Part shown: piece by piece, positions 6,571 to 15,175 of the stretch
Position numbering within the stretch: the stretch's first letter is position 1
Layout of the letters: every line of letters starts with the position of its first letter
IMG/VR virus record: IMGVR_UViG_3300045996_001458
Span: 1-64,000 of that record
DNA length: 64,000 nucleotides
Strand: one strand, 5' to 3'
From: a virus
Notes under the pieces: generated by a model
The model's database searches: none
What the model saw: only the letters and a program-made list of their open reading frames with translations
Told to the model about the DNA's origin: nothing
Position numbers and translations under genes: made by a program

Positions 6571-8721
6571 TCACGCCGCCGAGCGGATCTCCAGGTCCAC
6601 CCAGTAGCCGCCGCCCGAACCCGAGGTGCTCGGGGCGTTGGTGATCGCACCCGTCGAGAACACGCCCTGACCGCCCGCGTCGGCATCGCTGTAGGCCCGC
6701 AACGGGCCGGCGATGATGCCGCCCGTACCCGGCCCGCTCCCCCAGTAGGAGGAGGTGAACGGGAACCTGACCGGAAAGTGGACGGTCGGGATGTACACGG
6801 CACCCGTCATCGGACCGGTCGCGACGTCCAGTGCGACCGGGGTGGGGAGTTCGGCGAACACCCAGCCCTCGAACCCGGACTCGAAGGAGAACGTCACGTC
6901 GGATCCGACCTGGGTGTAGGTGGAGCCGTCCTTGCGCCACAACCTGCCGGTGATCACGCCGGCGACGTCGGCGACCTTCCAGAACGCGATGCGGGTCGCC
7001 TCGGCCGCCGCGGTCACCTGGACCTTGGTGCCGAGGTTGATGGCCCCCGCGTCCACCGCGGAGGTGGCGGGACCCGTCACGGCGTCCCACAGCCTGTAGA
7101 GGTTCACCGCCGGTGCGTTGGGGCTGGCCAGTCGGGTTGCGGGGCTGTCATGGTTGGGTCCGTAGATCGCCACGGGCGAGTTCGTGCCGGATGGGCCGAT
7201 GACGTACAACGAGCTGGATCCGCCGCCCGGTCCGATGCCGATGCCGGTCGGCGAGGGCGGCTCGGAGTTGATCCGGCCCAGGAAGCCGACTTCGCCGTTG
7301 AGCACGCCGTCCGCGTCGTTGACGTGCGCGCCCGCCGTCGGGGCGTAGATCCACGGCGTCAGCCCGTTGTAGGCGTAGTCCTCGATGTCCAGGTAGCCGA
7401 TGACACCTGTCCAGCCGGGGATCGGCACCACACCGCCGTCAGGGCCGGCCCCGGACGGGGCGTAGCCCGAGATGCCCCAAGGGCACTGTTCGAGCTTCAC
7501 GTGGTGCACGATGCCGTTGTGCGAGCAGGGCCGGCGGACCGCGAGGCCGATCTTGCAGCGGAGCGGGATGATGCTGTCCGCACGGAGATGCTCGGTCAGC
7601 ACACCGCCCGTGTAGTGGCCCTCCACCACCAACCGGCCCACGTCGACCACGACGTTGTTGTTGCTCCTCGGCAAGAGGACGGCCGCGCCGGTGGGGTGGG
7701 TCGGTTCGGGGATGTCGTCCAGGACCGCGTCCACGTCCACGCGGACGTCGCCCAGGCGCACCGTGGAGCACTGCTCAAGGTTCAACGCGCAGAGGCTCGG
7801 GTCGACCGGCTGCCGGATGATGAGTCGGTCGACGGTGAAGTGGACGTTGCTGAACGTGTTGCCGCTGCTATCGGTCATGTCGGAGTCGGTGGCGCCGACG
7901 ATGCTCGGCAGGCCGTCTGTGTCCGACCACGTGAACGGCGTCGAGTAGTCCACCCGCAGCACCGACGCGGTCTGCACCTGGCCGGGAGAGCCGCCCAGAT
8001 CCGCCGCGCGCACCACGTACGGCTCCCCGACACCCAGGAGACCGTAGGAGAGCTTCGTGAGCGCCCTGGACCGCATGGGGATCGGGAACAGGGCCCTGGC
8101 TTCGTCCGCGCTCACGGTGAGCCTGCCGCCCACCGCAGCGTTCGCCCGGTACGACACGGCGCGCGGGAAGTACACCAGCCCACCGACAGGGGAGGCGAGC
8201 ATCGCATCCCAGGCGGCACGGATCGCCGGGTAGTCGTCAGTGACGTTGTCCCCGACCGCGCCGTAGGTTTCGACGTTGAACAGAGGGAGCGTCCCTGCGC
8301 CGCCACCGGAGCCGCCTGCCGGTGCGCCGATCAGGTCCGCGTAGTCACCGGAGAACGCGACCGCGGCCAGCTCCGGGGTACCGGCAGGAACAGCCGCGGA
8401 CTCGGAGGTGATGACCAGTCGGTACGAGTCCGGCTCGAACGGAACCTCCGGGTCCAGGTCGGTCTTGTAGTACACCCGGTACCAGCCCGGAGTGAGGGCG
8501 CCGACGTCGGAATCCGGGCCTACCAGCACGCGGGCACGCCTGCGGCCGTTGGTCCACGTCTCCCCCGGCACCCACTCCGCCACGATCAGGTCGCTGTCAC
8601 CGGCAGGGGTGCCTACGGGTTTGACCGCCATCCACACCGGATCGCTGGACGGGTCGGTGGAGCTGGGGACCATGGCGTAGACGTACTTGGTGGACAGGCG
8701 GTACATGCGGACGTCGGTCAC
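6571..8721 (-). CDS. Tailspike/fibre with right-handed beta-helix (716 aa)
   Basis: GTG start (VTDVRMYRLSTKY) seven bases after GGAGGAGG. Residues 1-100 look like a virion-attachment domain; AVAFSGDYADL is a short repeat motif typical of phage fibres. FNVETYGAVGDNVTDDYPAI is the signature entry of pectate-lyase-type beta-helix tailspikes (YGAVGDGxTDD). A long strand-rich helix and a C-terminal lectin/jelly-roll-like domain follow. Likely binds or degrades a host surface glycan. It lies far from the main tail module at the right of the window, among small early-type genes. Confidence 0.85.
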   Translation of the reverse strand: MTDVRMYRLSTKYVYAMVPSSTDPSSDPVWMAVKPVGTPAGDSDLIVAEWVPGETWTNGRRRARVLVGPDSDVGALTPGWYRVYYKTDLDPEVPFEPDSYRLVITSESAAVPAGTPELAAVAFSGDYADLIGAPAGGSGGGAGTLPLFNVETYGAVGDNVTDDYPAIRAAWDAMLASPVGGLVYFPRAVSYRANAAVGGRLTVSADEARALFPIPMRSRALTKLSYGLLGVGEPYVVRAADLGGSPGQVQTASVLRVDYSTPFTWSDTDGLPSIVGATDSDMTDSSGNTFSNVHFTVDRLIIRQPVDPSLCALNLEQCSTVRLGDVRVDVDAVLDDIPEPTHPTGAAVLLPRSNNNVVVDVGRLVVEGHYTGGVLTEHLRADSIIPLRCKIGLAVRRPCSHNGIVHHVKLEQCPWGISGYAPSGAGPDGGVVPIPGWTGVIGYLDIEDYAYNGLTPWIYAPTAGAHVNDADGVLNGEVGFLGRINSEPPSPTGIGIGPGGGSSSLYVIGPSGTNSPVAIYGPNHDSPATRLASPNAPAVNLYRLWDAVTGPATSAVDAGAINLGTKVQVTAAAEATRIAFWKVADVAGVITGRLWRKDGSTYTQVGSDVTFSFESGFEGWVFAELPTPVALDVATGPMTGAVYIPTVHFPVRFPFTSSYWGSGPGTGGIIAGPLRAYSDADAGGQGVFSTGAITNAPSTSGSGGGYWVDLEIRSAA

Positions 8722-9155
8722 GAGGGACCTCCTCCGCGTGAAGTTGTTGTCCGGTCGAGCCCTCACCCAAGGGAGGGGCACCAATGCCAACGGTTCCCGC
8801 AGGGGCCTGAACCGGGCGGCGCAGCAGTTGGCGTGCCGCGCTGTCGGTGGTGTCCCTGACGCTCCCCCGGATCAAGGCTCGACCGGGAAGTAAGTGGGCC
8901 ACGACCCCGAGCACACCGCCGCCGCTGGTGCTCAAGAGGTCGTGGCCGGTATCCCCAACCGCGAGGGTCGGGGAGTTAGGCGACGGTCCGTTGCGGCCTG
9001 AAGCGTGCCGCCCGGTCTCCGCCTTGCCGGTGCGCCCGGTACTGCCGAAGCAGAACGGTCCCGCTGGCCGACTCGTTCTTGGGTGGGCGCATCCGGCCAG
9101 GGCGTGTACCCCTGGGCTGTCCGGACACTGCATCAGCACTTCCGAATGCGCCTCG
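8722..9155 (-). promoter_or_regulatory. Non-coding 434-bp leader between tRNA-fMet and the tailspike
   Basis: No convincing gene on either strand; the frames here have poor ribosome sites and end in the tailspike leader. It is unusually long for this packed genome, so it probably carries the promoter and 5' leader of the tailspike gene. No promoter was assigned with confidence. Confidence 0.45.
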
Positions 9156-9230
9156 TAGCGAGGGCAGGATTTGAACCTGCGACCTCTGGGTTATGAGCCC
9201 AGCGAGCTGACCGAGCTGCTCCACCTCGCG
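9156..9230 (-). tRNA. Initiator-type tRNA-Met (CAT)
   Basis: A 75-nt cloverleaf with anticodon CAT. Initiator hallmarks are visible: three consecutive G-C pairs at the base of the anticodon stem (CTGGG-CTCATAA-CCCAG) and a mismatched first acceptor pair (C1 opposite T72), with six normal pairs after it. D-arm (GAGC...GCTC) and T-arm (GCAGG-TTCAAAT-CCTGC) are canonical; discriminator A. No CCA is encoded. Function as a phage initiator tRNA is inferred. Confidence 0.9.
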
Positions 9231-9395
9231 TTGATGCTCGACGGGGTGCGCGACCACGTCGAGCGGTGCCGGCCGCGACGCCGGGAGGACGTCCGCAAAC
9301 GGTCCCGAAGGACATTCACTTGTACGCCGCTGGCTGTACCGGAGGCCGGGTGCCACGGTTGCCCGTGGCAGACAGCGGACGACTGGGGGATGCAC

Positions 9396-9421
9396 AAAAC
9401 CCCCGGACCGGAGTCACGGGG
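9396..9421 (-). terminator. Probable Rho-independent terminator after gene 9528
   Basis: On the minus strand CCCCG...CGGGG (about 11-nt loop) is followed by GTTTT, downstream of the stop at 9528 and upstream of tRNA-fMet. A second small hairpin (CGACGG-TTTT-CCGTCG at 9434-9449) precedes it. The 9231-9527 interval otherwise holds no supported gene. Confidence 0.5.
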
Positions 9422-9527
9422 ATTGGGGCTGGACGACGGTTTTCCGTCGCAGTCGGGCGAACCTCGAAGACTCAGAACCCGACGCTATCGAAGATAGGCG
9501 GTCACTTTGCCTTCGTCAACTCGGGGG

Positions 9528-10469
9528 CTACGCAGCCTGACTCGTACGCCGGACGTACCGGCCGGTGATGGCGTCCAACACCTCGCCGACCCGGAACAGT
9601 CGGCCCGCCACCGGGTCCTTGCGGGGCACCCATGGGCGGACGAACCAGCCGTTCACGTCCGTCACACCCGCGCCCGAATCGTCCTCGGTTAATTCGACGT
9701 AGGCGGCGATGCGCTTGCGTCGCAGAAGGCTGCGGAGCATGTCCGCGGTGACCCGCTCACCGTTGGCGCGGACGAGGCCGACCAGGAGGCCGATCTCCAC
9801 GTACCGCACCTCAGCAGCCGCGCTCAGCACGTCCTGCCTCTCGCCAACGTCGTGGATCGTGGAGCAGGCGGGGCAGCGCTTCTCCCAATCCCCTTCGCGG
9901 GCGAACAGCTTCTCCGGGCACTGCTCGAACACCCCATCCACTTCGATGGGGGCGGAGCAGATGCCGATGTAGACCTTGCCCGGAGCGGAGTCCACCGCCC
10001 GCCACGCGAGCCGGATCGTCTCCCGGACCTGGTCGTACAACTCGTCGGCGGCGCGGTGGAGAGCGATCCACGTCGGGTGGCGCATCAGCCAGCGCGAGGC
10101 GGCCAGCACGCCCGGGTTCAGGTCGAGCGGCGGGATCGTGCCGTCTTCGTCGTGGACGGCGTTGGCCTCCCACAGGTCGCGGCACCACGAGACGAGGCGG
10201 TCTCGGAGCAGGAGCTTGGACTCGGTAGCGGCGAGGTTGATCGGCATCGGCTGCTCGTCACCGCCGTTGGACACGAAGCCGACGCTCGCCCCGCCGATCT
10301 TGTCGCACCGGGAGATGGTGGTGTCCAGCTCTTCCACGAGGGCGGCGCAGTTACCCAGGTCCCGCAGTAGGTTGCCGAGACAGCCGCTCACGGCCCGCTC
10401 GTCGCCGCACAGGAACCGATCGGTCTGCGCACCGCAGACGACACACGTGCTGACGGTCTGCGCAGACAT
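9528..10469 (-). CDS. Zinc-ribbon and winged-helix DNA-binding protein (313 aa)
   Basis: Starts MSAQTVSTCVVCG with GGGAGG six bases upstream; a longer start 18 nt earlier is less likely. CVVCG at the N-terminus and CPEK...CPAC in the middle suggest two metal sites. The C-terminal 90 residues (LLVGLVRANGERVTADMLRSLLRRKR) look like a winged helix-turn-helix. Similar proteins are annotated as HTH DNA-binding proteins in actinophages. Probably an early regulator. Confidence 0.75.
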   Translation of the reverse strand: MSAQTVSTCVVCGAQTDRFLCGDERAVSGCLGNLLRDLGNCAALVEELDTTISRCDKIGGASVGFVSNGGDEQPMPINLAATESKLLLRDRLVSWCRDLWEANAVHDEDGTIPPLDLNPGVLAASRWLMRHPTWIALHRAADELYDQVRETIRLAWRAVDSAPGKVYIGICSAPIEVDGVFEQCPEKLFAREGDWEKRCPACSTIHDVGERQDVLSAAAEVRYVEIGLLVGLVRANGERVTADMLRSLLRRKRIAAYVELTEDDSGAGVTDVNGWFVRPWVPRKDPVAGRLFRVGEVLDAITGRYVRRTSQAA

Positions 10470-10539
10470 CCAGGCCTCCCGGTCCACTGTGGCTGTACGG
10501 GTAGTGTGAGCGATCTAGAGGCAGATGCAAGTCCGCAGG

Positions 10540-10770
10540 TCAGAGACCTAGAGCATGCTTCAGGTTGCTCCACCGTCGGCGACGAGCGGGATGTTGAGTC
10601 CGCACAAGGAACGGGCTTGGCGGAGCCAGCCGCCAGCCCACCCACGGGATGCGGACCCACTGCCGTCCTTGCGGGTCCGTGTAGCCCTCTTCCGCGCACG
10701 GTCCGACGTACTCGTTGAACTCGTATCCTTCGTGGTCGATGGCGGTGATGATGTCAATCACGACGTCCAC
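10540..10770 (-). CDS. Possible small protein (76 aa)
   Basis: GTG start (MDVVIDIITAIDHEGYEF) overlapping the upstream stop by 13 nt. The first 50 residues look protein-like; the C-terminal Arg-rich tail (HPARRRRW) is less convincing. Weakly supported. Confidence 0.45.
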   Translation of the reverse strand: MDVVIDIITAIDHEGYEFNEYVGPCAEEGYTDPQGRQWVRIPWVGWRLAPPSPFLVRTQHPARRRRWSNLKHALGL

Positions 10771-11189
10771 TCCCCCAAGTACCGGCGCAGCTCCTCGACA
10801 GCGTGAGCCGCCGCGGATTCGGGCGTGAGCCTGTACCCGCAGCGGCAGTCACCGATGGCGGCGTGAGCCACCTGCGAATCGGCGTAGTCCCTGCCCCAGC
10901 GGATCCGCTCGTCTTGGATTGGGTGCGCCTCGGCCAGATATCGGGCCCACTCGACGTCCAGCACCACCTGACATGCAGGACAGGATGCGTTATCCGGGTG
11001 CTGACGCAACCACCACCGGGTGCCCGCGTCGAAACGCTCCCACAGTTGCCGAGCCCACTCCTCCGGAGACGGGCGCAGGAAGTCGTCCTTCCTGCGGACC
11101 CTCGGCCACCTGGCAGCGGACACATCGGCGGGCGGGTCGGCGGGCGGGTCGAGATGGCGGTCCAGCCACCGCCACAGACTGTTGTTCAC
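10758..11189 (-). CDS. Trp-rich zinc-site protein (143 aa)
   Basis: GTG start (VNNSLWRWLDR) in a GTGA overlap. CPAC near residue 70 and CRCG near residue 115 may form a zinc site. Many Trp/Arg; no family recognised. Confidence 0.65.
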   Translation of the reverse strand: MNNSLWRWLDRHLDPPADPPADVSAARWPRVRRKDDFLRPSPEEWARQLWERFDAGTRWWLRQHPDNASCPACQVVLDVEWARYLAEAHPIQDERIRWGRDYADSQVAHAAIGDCRCGYRLTPESAAAHAVEELRRYLGEWTS

Positions 11190-11626
11190 TCCGTCGCCTC
11201 CTTCCAGGCTGTACGGGTGATGGTGACCTTCCTGGACTCGAACGTCACGTCGGTCCAGCCGCGTTCGCCCGACCTCTCGAAGATGGTCCGCAGCGAAGCG
11301 ACCCGCTCGGGGTCGCGGAACGTCAGGTCGTAGAACGGGAAGTCGCCGGGCGGCTGACCGCGTAGGCGCCACTCCGTGTAGGTCTCGGTGTCGTCGGGTT
11401 CGGCGTCATCGTCCGTCCAGTGGGTCACCGACTCATTGGCGGGCCGGGTGGTGATGCGCCGCCCGAACACCTTCTCCTCGCGCTCCCCCGGCGTCATGGC
11501 GTTCCACCTTCGCGTATCGCGTCGAATCCAAAACCAAAACAACACGCCGAACACCAACGCGCTACCGCCCGCGAGGACACCCCACTGGGTCCACGTCAGG
11601 TCGTACGGTCCGGTCATGCCGCTCAC
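11186..11626 (-). CDS. Single-pass membrane protein (146 aa)
   Basis: GTG start in a GTGA overlap. Residues about 12-32 (WGVLAGGSALVFGVLFWFWI) form one transmembrane helix near the N-terminus; the remaining hydrophilic domain (YDLTFRDPERV, DVTFESRKVTI) should be cytoplasmic. Function unknown. Confidence 0.65.
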   Translation of the reverse strand: MSGMTGPYDLTWTQWGVLAGGSALVFGVLFWFWIRRDTRRWNAMTPGEREEKVFGRRITTRPANESVTHWTDDDAEPDDTETYTEWRLRGQPPGDFPFYDLTFRDPERVASLRTIFERSGERGWTDVTFESRKVTITRTAWKEATE

Positions 11627-11973
11627 CAGACCATGCTGATCAGGTTCGCCCACGACTTGCCCTCGTCGTCCACCAGGAGCATCTGCATCACCGGCATGTC
11701 TCCGTGCATCTCGAACGTCGGGCGGACCCGCAACGGCCCTTGGAGCCCCTGCGTCACGCACTGCACCGTCCCCGCATAAGACTCACCGGTCCACAGTATG
11801 GAGGTCTCCCCCGTCTCGGAGTCGATGTTCAGTACCACGTGGGCGGCGATGGGCAAGGTGCCGTCGTCGCGCCACAGCTGCTGGGGGACAGTGTTCATCC
11901 GCTGCCAGGCCTGGTCCTCGGTCACGATCCGGTCGGCGTTCTGGAGCATGTCCAAGAAGGTCGGGTCGCTCAC
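11623..11973 (-). CDS. Hypothetical beta-rich protein (116 aa)
   Basis: GTG start (VSDPTFLDML) coupled by GTGA on both sides. Helical N-terminus, then alternating strands (AAHVVLNIDSETGETSILW). No family recognised. Confidence 0.6.
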   Translation of the reverse strand: MSDPTFLDMLQNADRIVTEDQAWQRMNTVPQQLWRDDGTLPIAAHVVLNIDSETGETSILWTGESYAGTVQCVTQGLQGPLRVRPTFEMHGDMPVMQMLLVDDEGKSWANLISMVW

Positions 11974-12353
11974 GTCGTCTCCGATCCGGCCTCTGCGGCC
12001 TCTTCCCTGAGGGTGTCGATCGCGTACTGCGGCACGTTGTAGCCCAGCGCACGCAGCGACTCCAACCGGTCGGCGCACTCGCCCGGCGTGCCGTCGTTGA
12101 AGTTGTCGCCGTCGTGGGGCAGGCCGATCGGCACCAACTCCGCCGCGTCGCGCATCGCGGTCACGATCTGGTGGCGTTCTAACCACGCGTCCGGCGATGC
12201 GGTGTCGCCCCGTACGGTCTCGACCGGCGGAGGCAGCGGCTCAAGGTAGGCGACGCGGCGGTTGGCCACGTGGGTGGTCCACCCTCCGCGCACGTCTTCG
12301 TACACGTACACGTCCGACTGGAAGTCGTCCGAGGACCAACGGCAGTAGCTCAC
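11970..12353 (-). CDS. Conserved actinophage protein, MSYCRWSS family (127 aa)
   Basis: Begins MSYCRWSSDDFQSDVYVYED and GGWTTHVANRR, a highly recognisable N-terminus of small proteins shared by many actinobacterial phages and prophages; function unknown. N-terminal beta domain and C-terminal helices (ADRLESLRALGYNVPQYAI). ATG overlaps the upstream stop by 4 nt. Confidence 0.75.
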   Translation of the reverse strand: MSYCRWSSDDFQSDVYVYEDVRGGWTTHVANRRVAYLEPLPPPVETVRGDTASPDAWLERHQIVTAMRDAAELVPIGLPHDGDNFNDGTPGECADRLESLRALGYNVPQYAIDTLREEAAEAGSETT

Positions 12354-12643
12354 TCGGTCACCTCACGGGCGATCTCGTCCGCCTCTTCCTCGGTCAGCGC
12401 ATACCCGCCGACCTTGACGCACTCCACCGAGCAGTCGCCCTCGGAGTTCGCGTACCGCATGAACCGCACCGCCTCCCAGAGGTTGTCGAAGGATGCGTCC
12501 TCCCTGCGTTCGCCGTGTGACCACACGACGGCCACCGGAACGACACGCGGGCCGTTGACCAGCACCTTGAGGTGCCTCTGCCGTTCGCGGAGGAGTCGGA
12601 GTTCGTCTTCTACAGCGGCAAGTTCAACGCGGGGATCGTTCAC
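12350..12643 (-). CDS. Coiled-coil small protein (97 aa)
   Basis: GTG start (VNDPRVELAAVEDELRLL). Residues 5-32 form a coiled coil (LRLLRERQRHLKVL), then a short beta part with two Cys (CSVECVKV). Function unknown. Confidence 0.6.
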   Translation of the reverse strand: MNDPRVELAAVEDELRLLRERQRHLKVLVNGPRVVPVAVVWSHGERREDASFDNLWEAVRFMRYANSEGDCSVECVKVGGYALTEEEADEIAREVTE

Positions 12644-12963
12644 TCGGTCACCTCCCGTACCTCTGCGACCGCTTCCAGCCGCCGAGGCGGATCGGCCTCG
12701 GGGGACCACCGCGCGAAGAGTCCACTGAACGCGCTGGCCCAGTCCGCGGCTTCGATCCTGACGAGGGACCGCATGGTCGTGCTGAGTATGAACTCGCGCC
12801 TACTGACGCGGATCCGGCGCGGGTCGGCGACCCACTGATCCCACGGGTCATCGACGCGTTCTTCGAGTTCGGCTTGGGTCAGGTCTTTGCTGGCGAACAG
12901 CACAACGCGACCGGGCTGGGGCTCGAATCCACACATGACCCAAGCGGGGGTGAGGTCATCCAT
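12640..12963 (-). CDS. Hypothetical protein (107 aa)
   Basis: ATG start (MDDLTPAWVMCGFEPQ), overlapping the upstream gene by 8 nt. Mixed alpha/beta, acidic-basic alternation, no motif. Its C-terminal EVREVTE resembles the end of its downstream neighbour (IAREVTE). Confidence 0.6.
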   Translation of the reverse strand: MDDLTPAWVMCGFEPQPGRVVLFASKDLTQAELEERVDDPWDQWVADPRRIRVSRREFILSTTMRSLVRIEAADWASAFSGLFARWSPEADPPRRLEAVAEVREVTE

Positions 12964-13162
12964 GGCCCCGCTCCTCACTGACGAACTCACGGAAACGCTC
13001 GGACACCCGGTCGTACACCTCTTCGCGGATGCTGTTGACGAAGCCCTGCATCGCGGCGGCGCACTCCTCTGCGACGTCCACGGTGTTCGGGACGCCACGG
13101 CGGTGCAGGACGCCTACGAGCTCCCGAGTCATCGCGGGACGCCAGTCGGCCAAGTCGGTCAT
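12956..13162 (-). CDS. Small helical protein (68 aa)
   Basis: MTDLADWRPAMTRELVG start in an ATGA overlap. Predicted all-helical (ECAAAMQGFVNSIREEVYDRVSERFREF). No family recognised. Confidence 0.6.
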   Translation of the reverse strand: MTDLADWRPAMTRELVGVLHRRGVPNTVDVAEECAAAMQGFVNSIREEVYDRVSERFREFVSEERGHG

Positions 13163-13500
13163 CCGGCCACGTCCAATCCATAGCCTCGCGCGAGGTTCAG
13201 CAGCGTCTCGGCAGCCAGTGTGACGGCCAGCGATTGCGGATGGTCCTTGAGTAGCCCCGGTTCACCGTAACGACTCAGGTCGAGATCGCCGGCCACCTCG
13301 ATGCACCACTCCACGATGCCCCGGTCAGCAGTGCAGCGGCGGAGGGCGGAGGAGGGGTCGTTGTCGTTCAAGAAGGCGTACAGCGTCTCCTTGCCGTTGC
13401 GGCGAGGCATGGTGACAGACACGTGCAGCGCCTTCGCCGCAGTGGCCTTCTCCTCCTTGGCCGTGATCGCTGCAAGGAGGAGGGATACGAGGTCGGTCAC
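13159..13500 (-). CDS. DUF6221-like paralogue (113 aa)
   Basis: GTG start (VTDLVSLLLAAITAKEEKA). Carries MPRRNGKETL, NDNDP and LRRCTADRG, closely matching the gene at 3035, about 10 kb away, so the two are duplicates. Unknown function. Confidence 0.7.
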   Translation of the reverse strand: MTDLVSLLLAAITAKEEKATAAKALHVSVTMPRRNGKETLYAFLNDNDPSSALRRCTADRGIVEWCIEVAGDLDLSRYGEPGLLKDHPQSLAVTLAAETLLNLARGYGLDVAG

Positions 13501-13952
13501 GATGCCTCCCGGTTGACGTACGCCCGCAGCTCCTCGGGCAGGTGGGACCACCACAGGTTCTCGGCGTTGTTCGCCGGACGGCCAGGACGACCGATCGCCG
13601 TCCCGGCTGATGTCCAACTGAGGTTCGCGCCGCACCCGCACGACACCGACACCTTGGCGTCACTGCCGCGGGCACCGGGGCGTCCGTCCGTGCGCGGCGG
13701 ATGGGCATCGAACGCGTTGGGGTGCTCAGGGCACAGGTGCAGGTTGAACGACCCCATGCACCGCTCCGGGTAGGTGAGGCGATTGGTGCGCCGTCGCCGG
13801 GCCGGGTACGGACTGGACTGGTGCGGCTCGATGTGCTCCACCGAGGACAGCTTCCGCCACCCGTCGGGGGTTGCGGTCACGCTGTCCGCCATCTCCGCGT
13901 GAGGGCAGGCCGGGGCGTCGCAGAGGATGCGGTACACGGGCTGGGCGGTCAC
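13497..13952 (-). CDS. Cys-rich conserved protein, paralogue of gene 34223 (151 aa)
   Basis: YRILCDAPACPHAEM, HIEPHQSSPYPARRRRT, LTYPERCMGSFNLHLCPEH and FDAHPPRTDGRPGARG are all shared with the protein encoded at 34223, including the zinc-ligand-like Cys/His and a second CGCG. Likely a zinc-binding domain of unknown function duplicated across 20 kb of the same genome. ATG/GTGA coupled. Confidence 0.75.
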   Translation of the reverse strand: MTAQPVYRILCDAPACPHAEMADSVTATPDGWRKLSSVEHIEPHQSSPYPARRRRTNRLTYPERCMGSFNLHLCPEHPNAFDAHPPRTDGRPGARGSDAKVSVSCGCGANLSWTSAGTAIGRPGRPANNAENLWWSHLPEELRAYVNREAS

Positions 13953-14302
13953 TCCGTCACCTTCAGCCCGTATCCGACGGCCGTCATCTGCACGACCTCA
14001 CCCCACACCTTCAACGACCTCTTGGATGCCATGACGGCACTCGAAGCCCACGGGTCACCCTCGGTTTCCGCGATCAGATCACGGAGCTGGGACGCAGCTC
14101 CGTGGTACACGCCCACCATGGCGCGGTCCTCTGCGCATCGGCGTCGAATTCGGTCCGGCTGGCCGCATGTGCACCTGTCTCGGTGATCGGCCGACATGGC
14201 GTAGGCGAGGTGCACCTTCTGGCAGTCCGAATGGTGCACGTCAGGGGCGATCCGCTCGGCCTCGGCGATCGCTTCGAGCAGTCGGGACACCAGGTCAGTC
14301 AT
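13949..14302 (-). CDS. DUF6221-like paralogue (117 aa)
   Basis: Begins MTDLVSRLLEAIAEAERIA; contains CQKVHLAYA, CTCGQ and IRRRCAEDRAMV, aligning with the other DUF6221-like genes. An ATG two codons upstream (14308) is an alternative start. Function unknown. Confidence 0.65.
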   Translation of the reverse strand: MTDLVSRLLEAIAEAERIAPDVHHSDCQKVHLAYAMSADHRDRCTCGQPDRIRRRCAEDRAMVGVYHGAASQLRDLIAETEGDPWASSAVMASKRSLKVWGEVVQMTAVGYGLKVTE

Positions 14303-14489
14303 CGACATCCGCCCACATCTCCGCTTCCAGGCTCTCCGGGGTACAGCCCTGACCGCAGGGCCAGGGGTCGGCGGGGATGGTGGCGGGGTAGTCGCTCCGG
14401 TCGTCCGGGTCCACCACGAGGACGTGGTGACCGTGGGGGCACCAGGTGCCGTAGGCATCGGCGGGGACGCCGTTAATGAGGTCGCTCAT
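14295..14489 (-). CDS. Small Cys/His protein (64 aa)
   Basis: Begins MSDLINGVPADAYGTWCPHGHHV and has a second Cys pair (PCGQGC); a compact zinc-binding fold is likely. ATGA overlap with the upstream gene. Confidence 0.6.
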   Translation of the reverse strand: MSDLINGVPADAYGTWCPHGHHVLVVDPDDRSDYPATIPADPWPCGQGCTPESLEAEMWADVDD

Positions 14490-14719
14490 CGCGAACCGTC
14501 CATCTCACGGGCGACGCGCCGTACCGCGTCCGCCAAGGTCATCAGCTGCTCATACGGCCCGTGGCAGGCGGTCTCTGCCTCGGACTCCAGTGCGTCGGCG
14601 ATCTCCGGCAGGGTCATGCGGGCGGCAGGCTCACAGCCAGGGCAGTCGTCGATGCACTCCGGGTTGTCGCTGGCGTCCATGACCACGTGGGTCACGGTGT
14701 CATCGGTAGGCGTGGTCAT
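14486..14719 (-). CDS. Small acidic protein with CxDDCPGC motif (77 aa)
   Basis: A strong GGAGG precedes ATG 14719. ECIDDCPGCEPAARMTL gives three Cys in an N-terminal loop, followed by two helices. Likely metal binding; function unknown. Starts a new cluster after a 44-nt gap. Confidence 0.65.
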   Translation of the reverse strand: MTTPTDDTVTHVVMDASDNPECIDDCPGCEPAARMTLPEIADALESEAETACHGPYEQLMTLADAVRRVAREMDGSR

Positions 14720-14763
14720 TGCTGCCTCCTAGGCGGCGGATAGGGGCGTGGGTTAGGGGCGGC

Positions 14764-15141
14764 TCAGCGGGGTGCGGACGCCCACCATTGGCGTACGCCG
14801 TTGTCGATGTGACGTGCGATCACGTCGACAGGCACCCACTTGTCCACGCCGCTGAGGACATCCAACGGGTCGTGCTGCTTCGCCGGGTCGAACAGGGGCA
14901 TGGTGTCGTCGTGCACGTCCACCGCGCCGGTCTCGCGGAGCATGGCGGCGATCTGCCCGGCACCATCCGGCGGCGGTCCGACTGGCGTGGTCACGACGGA
15001 CAGCGCGGCACGGGCCAGCGTCTCGGCGGTCGTCGGCCCGTCGTGCTCCGGGCGTTCGTCCGGGTCGACGCCGAGCATGACGAGCAGATCGTGCAAGCGG
15101 TCGGCGGCATCACTCACGGTCGCGGCGGACGGGGTGGTCAT
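14764..15141 (-). CDS. Hypothetical protein (125 aa)
   Basis: Starts MTTPSAATVSDAADRL with GGAGGG upstream. Helical N-terminal half (LHDLLVMLGVDPDERP), then a Pro/Gly linker and a C-terminal helix ending RQWWASAPR. No family recognised. Confidence 0.65.
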   Translation of the reverse strand: MTTPSAATVSDAADRLHDLLVMLGVDPDERPEHDGPTTAETLARAALSVVTTPVGPPPDGAGQIAAMLRETGAVDVHDDTMPLFDPAKQHDPLDVLSGVDKWVPVDVIARHIDNGVRQWWASAPR

Positions 15142-15175
15142 GGAGCCCTCCAGGGTGGCGGCGTACACAGTGGGG

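Noticed and set aside
6451-8859. 802-codon plus-strand open frame opposite the tailspike
   Set aside because: Low-complexity Arg/Val/Gly translation with no ribosome site; it is the antisense shadow of the tailspike gene caused by high GC.
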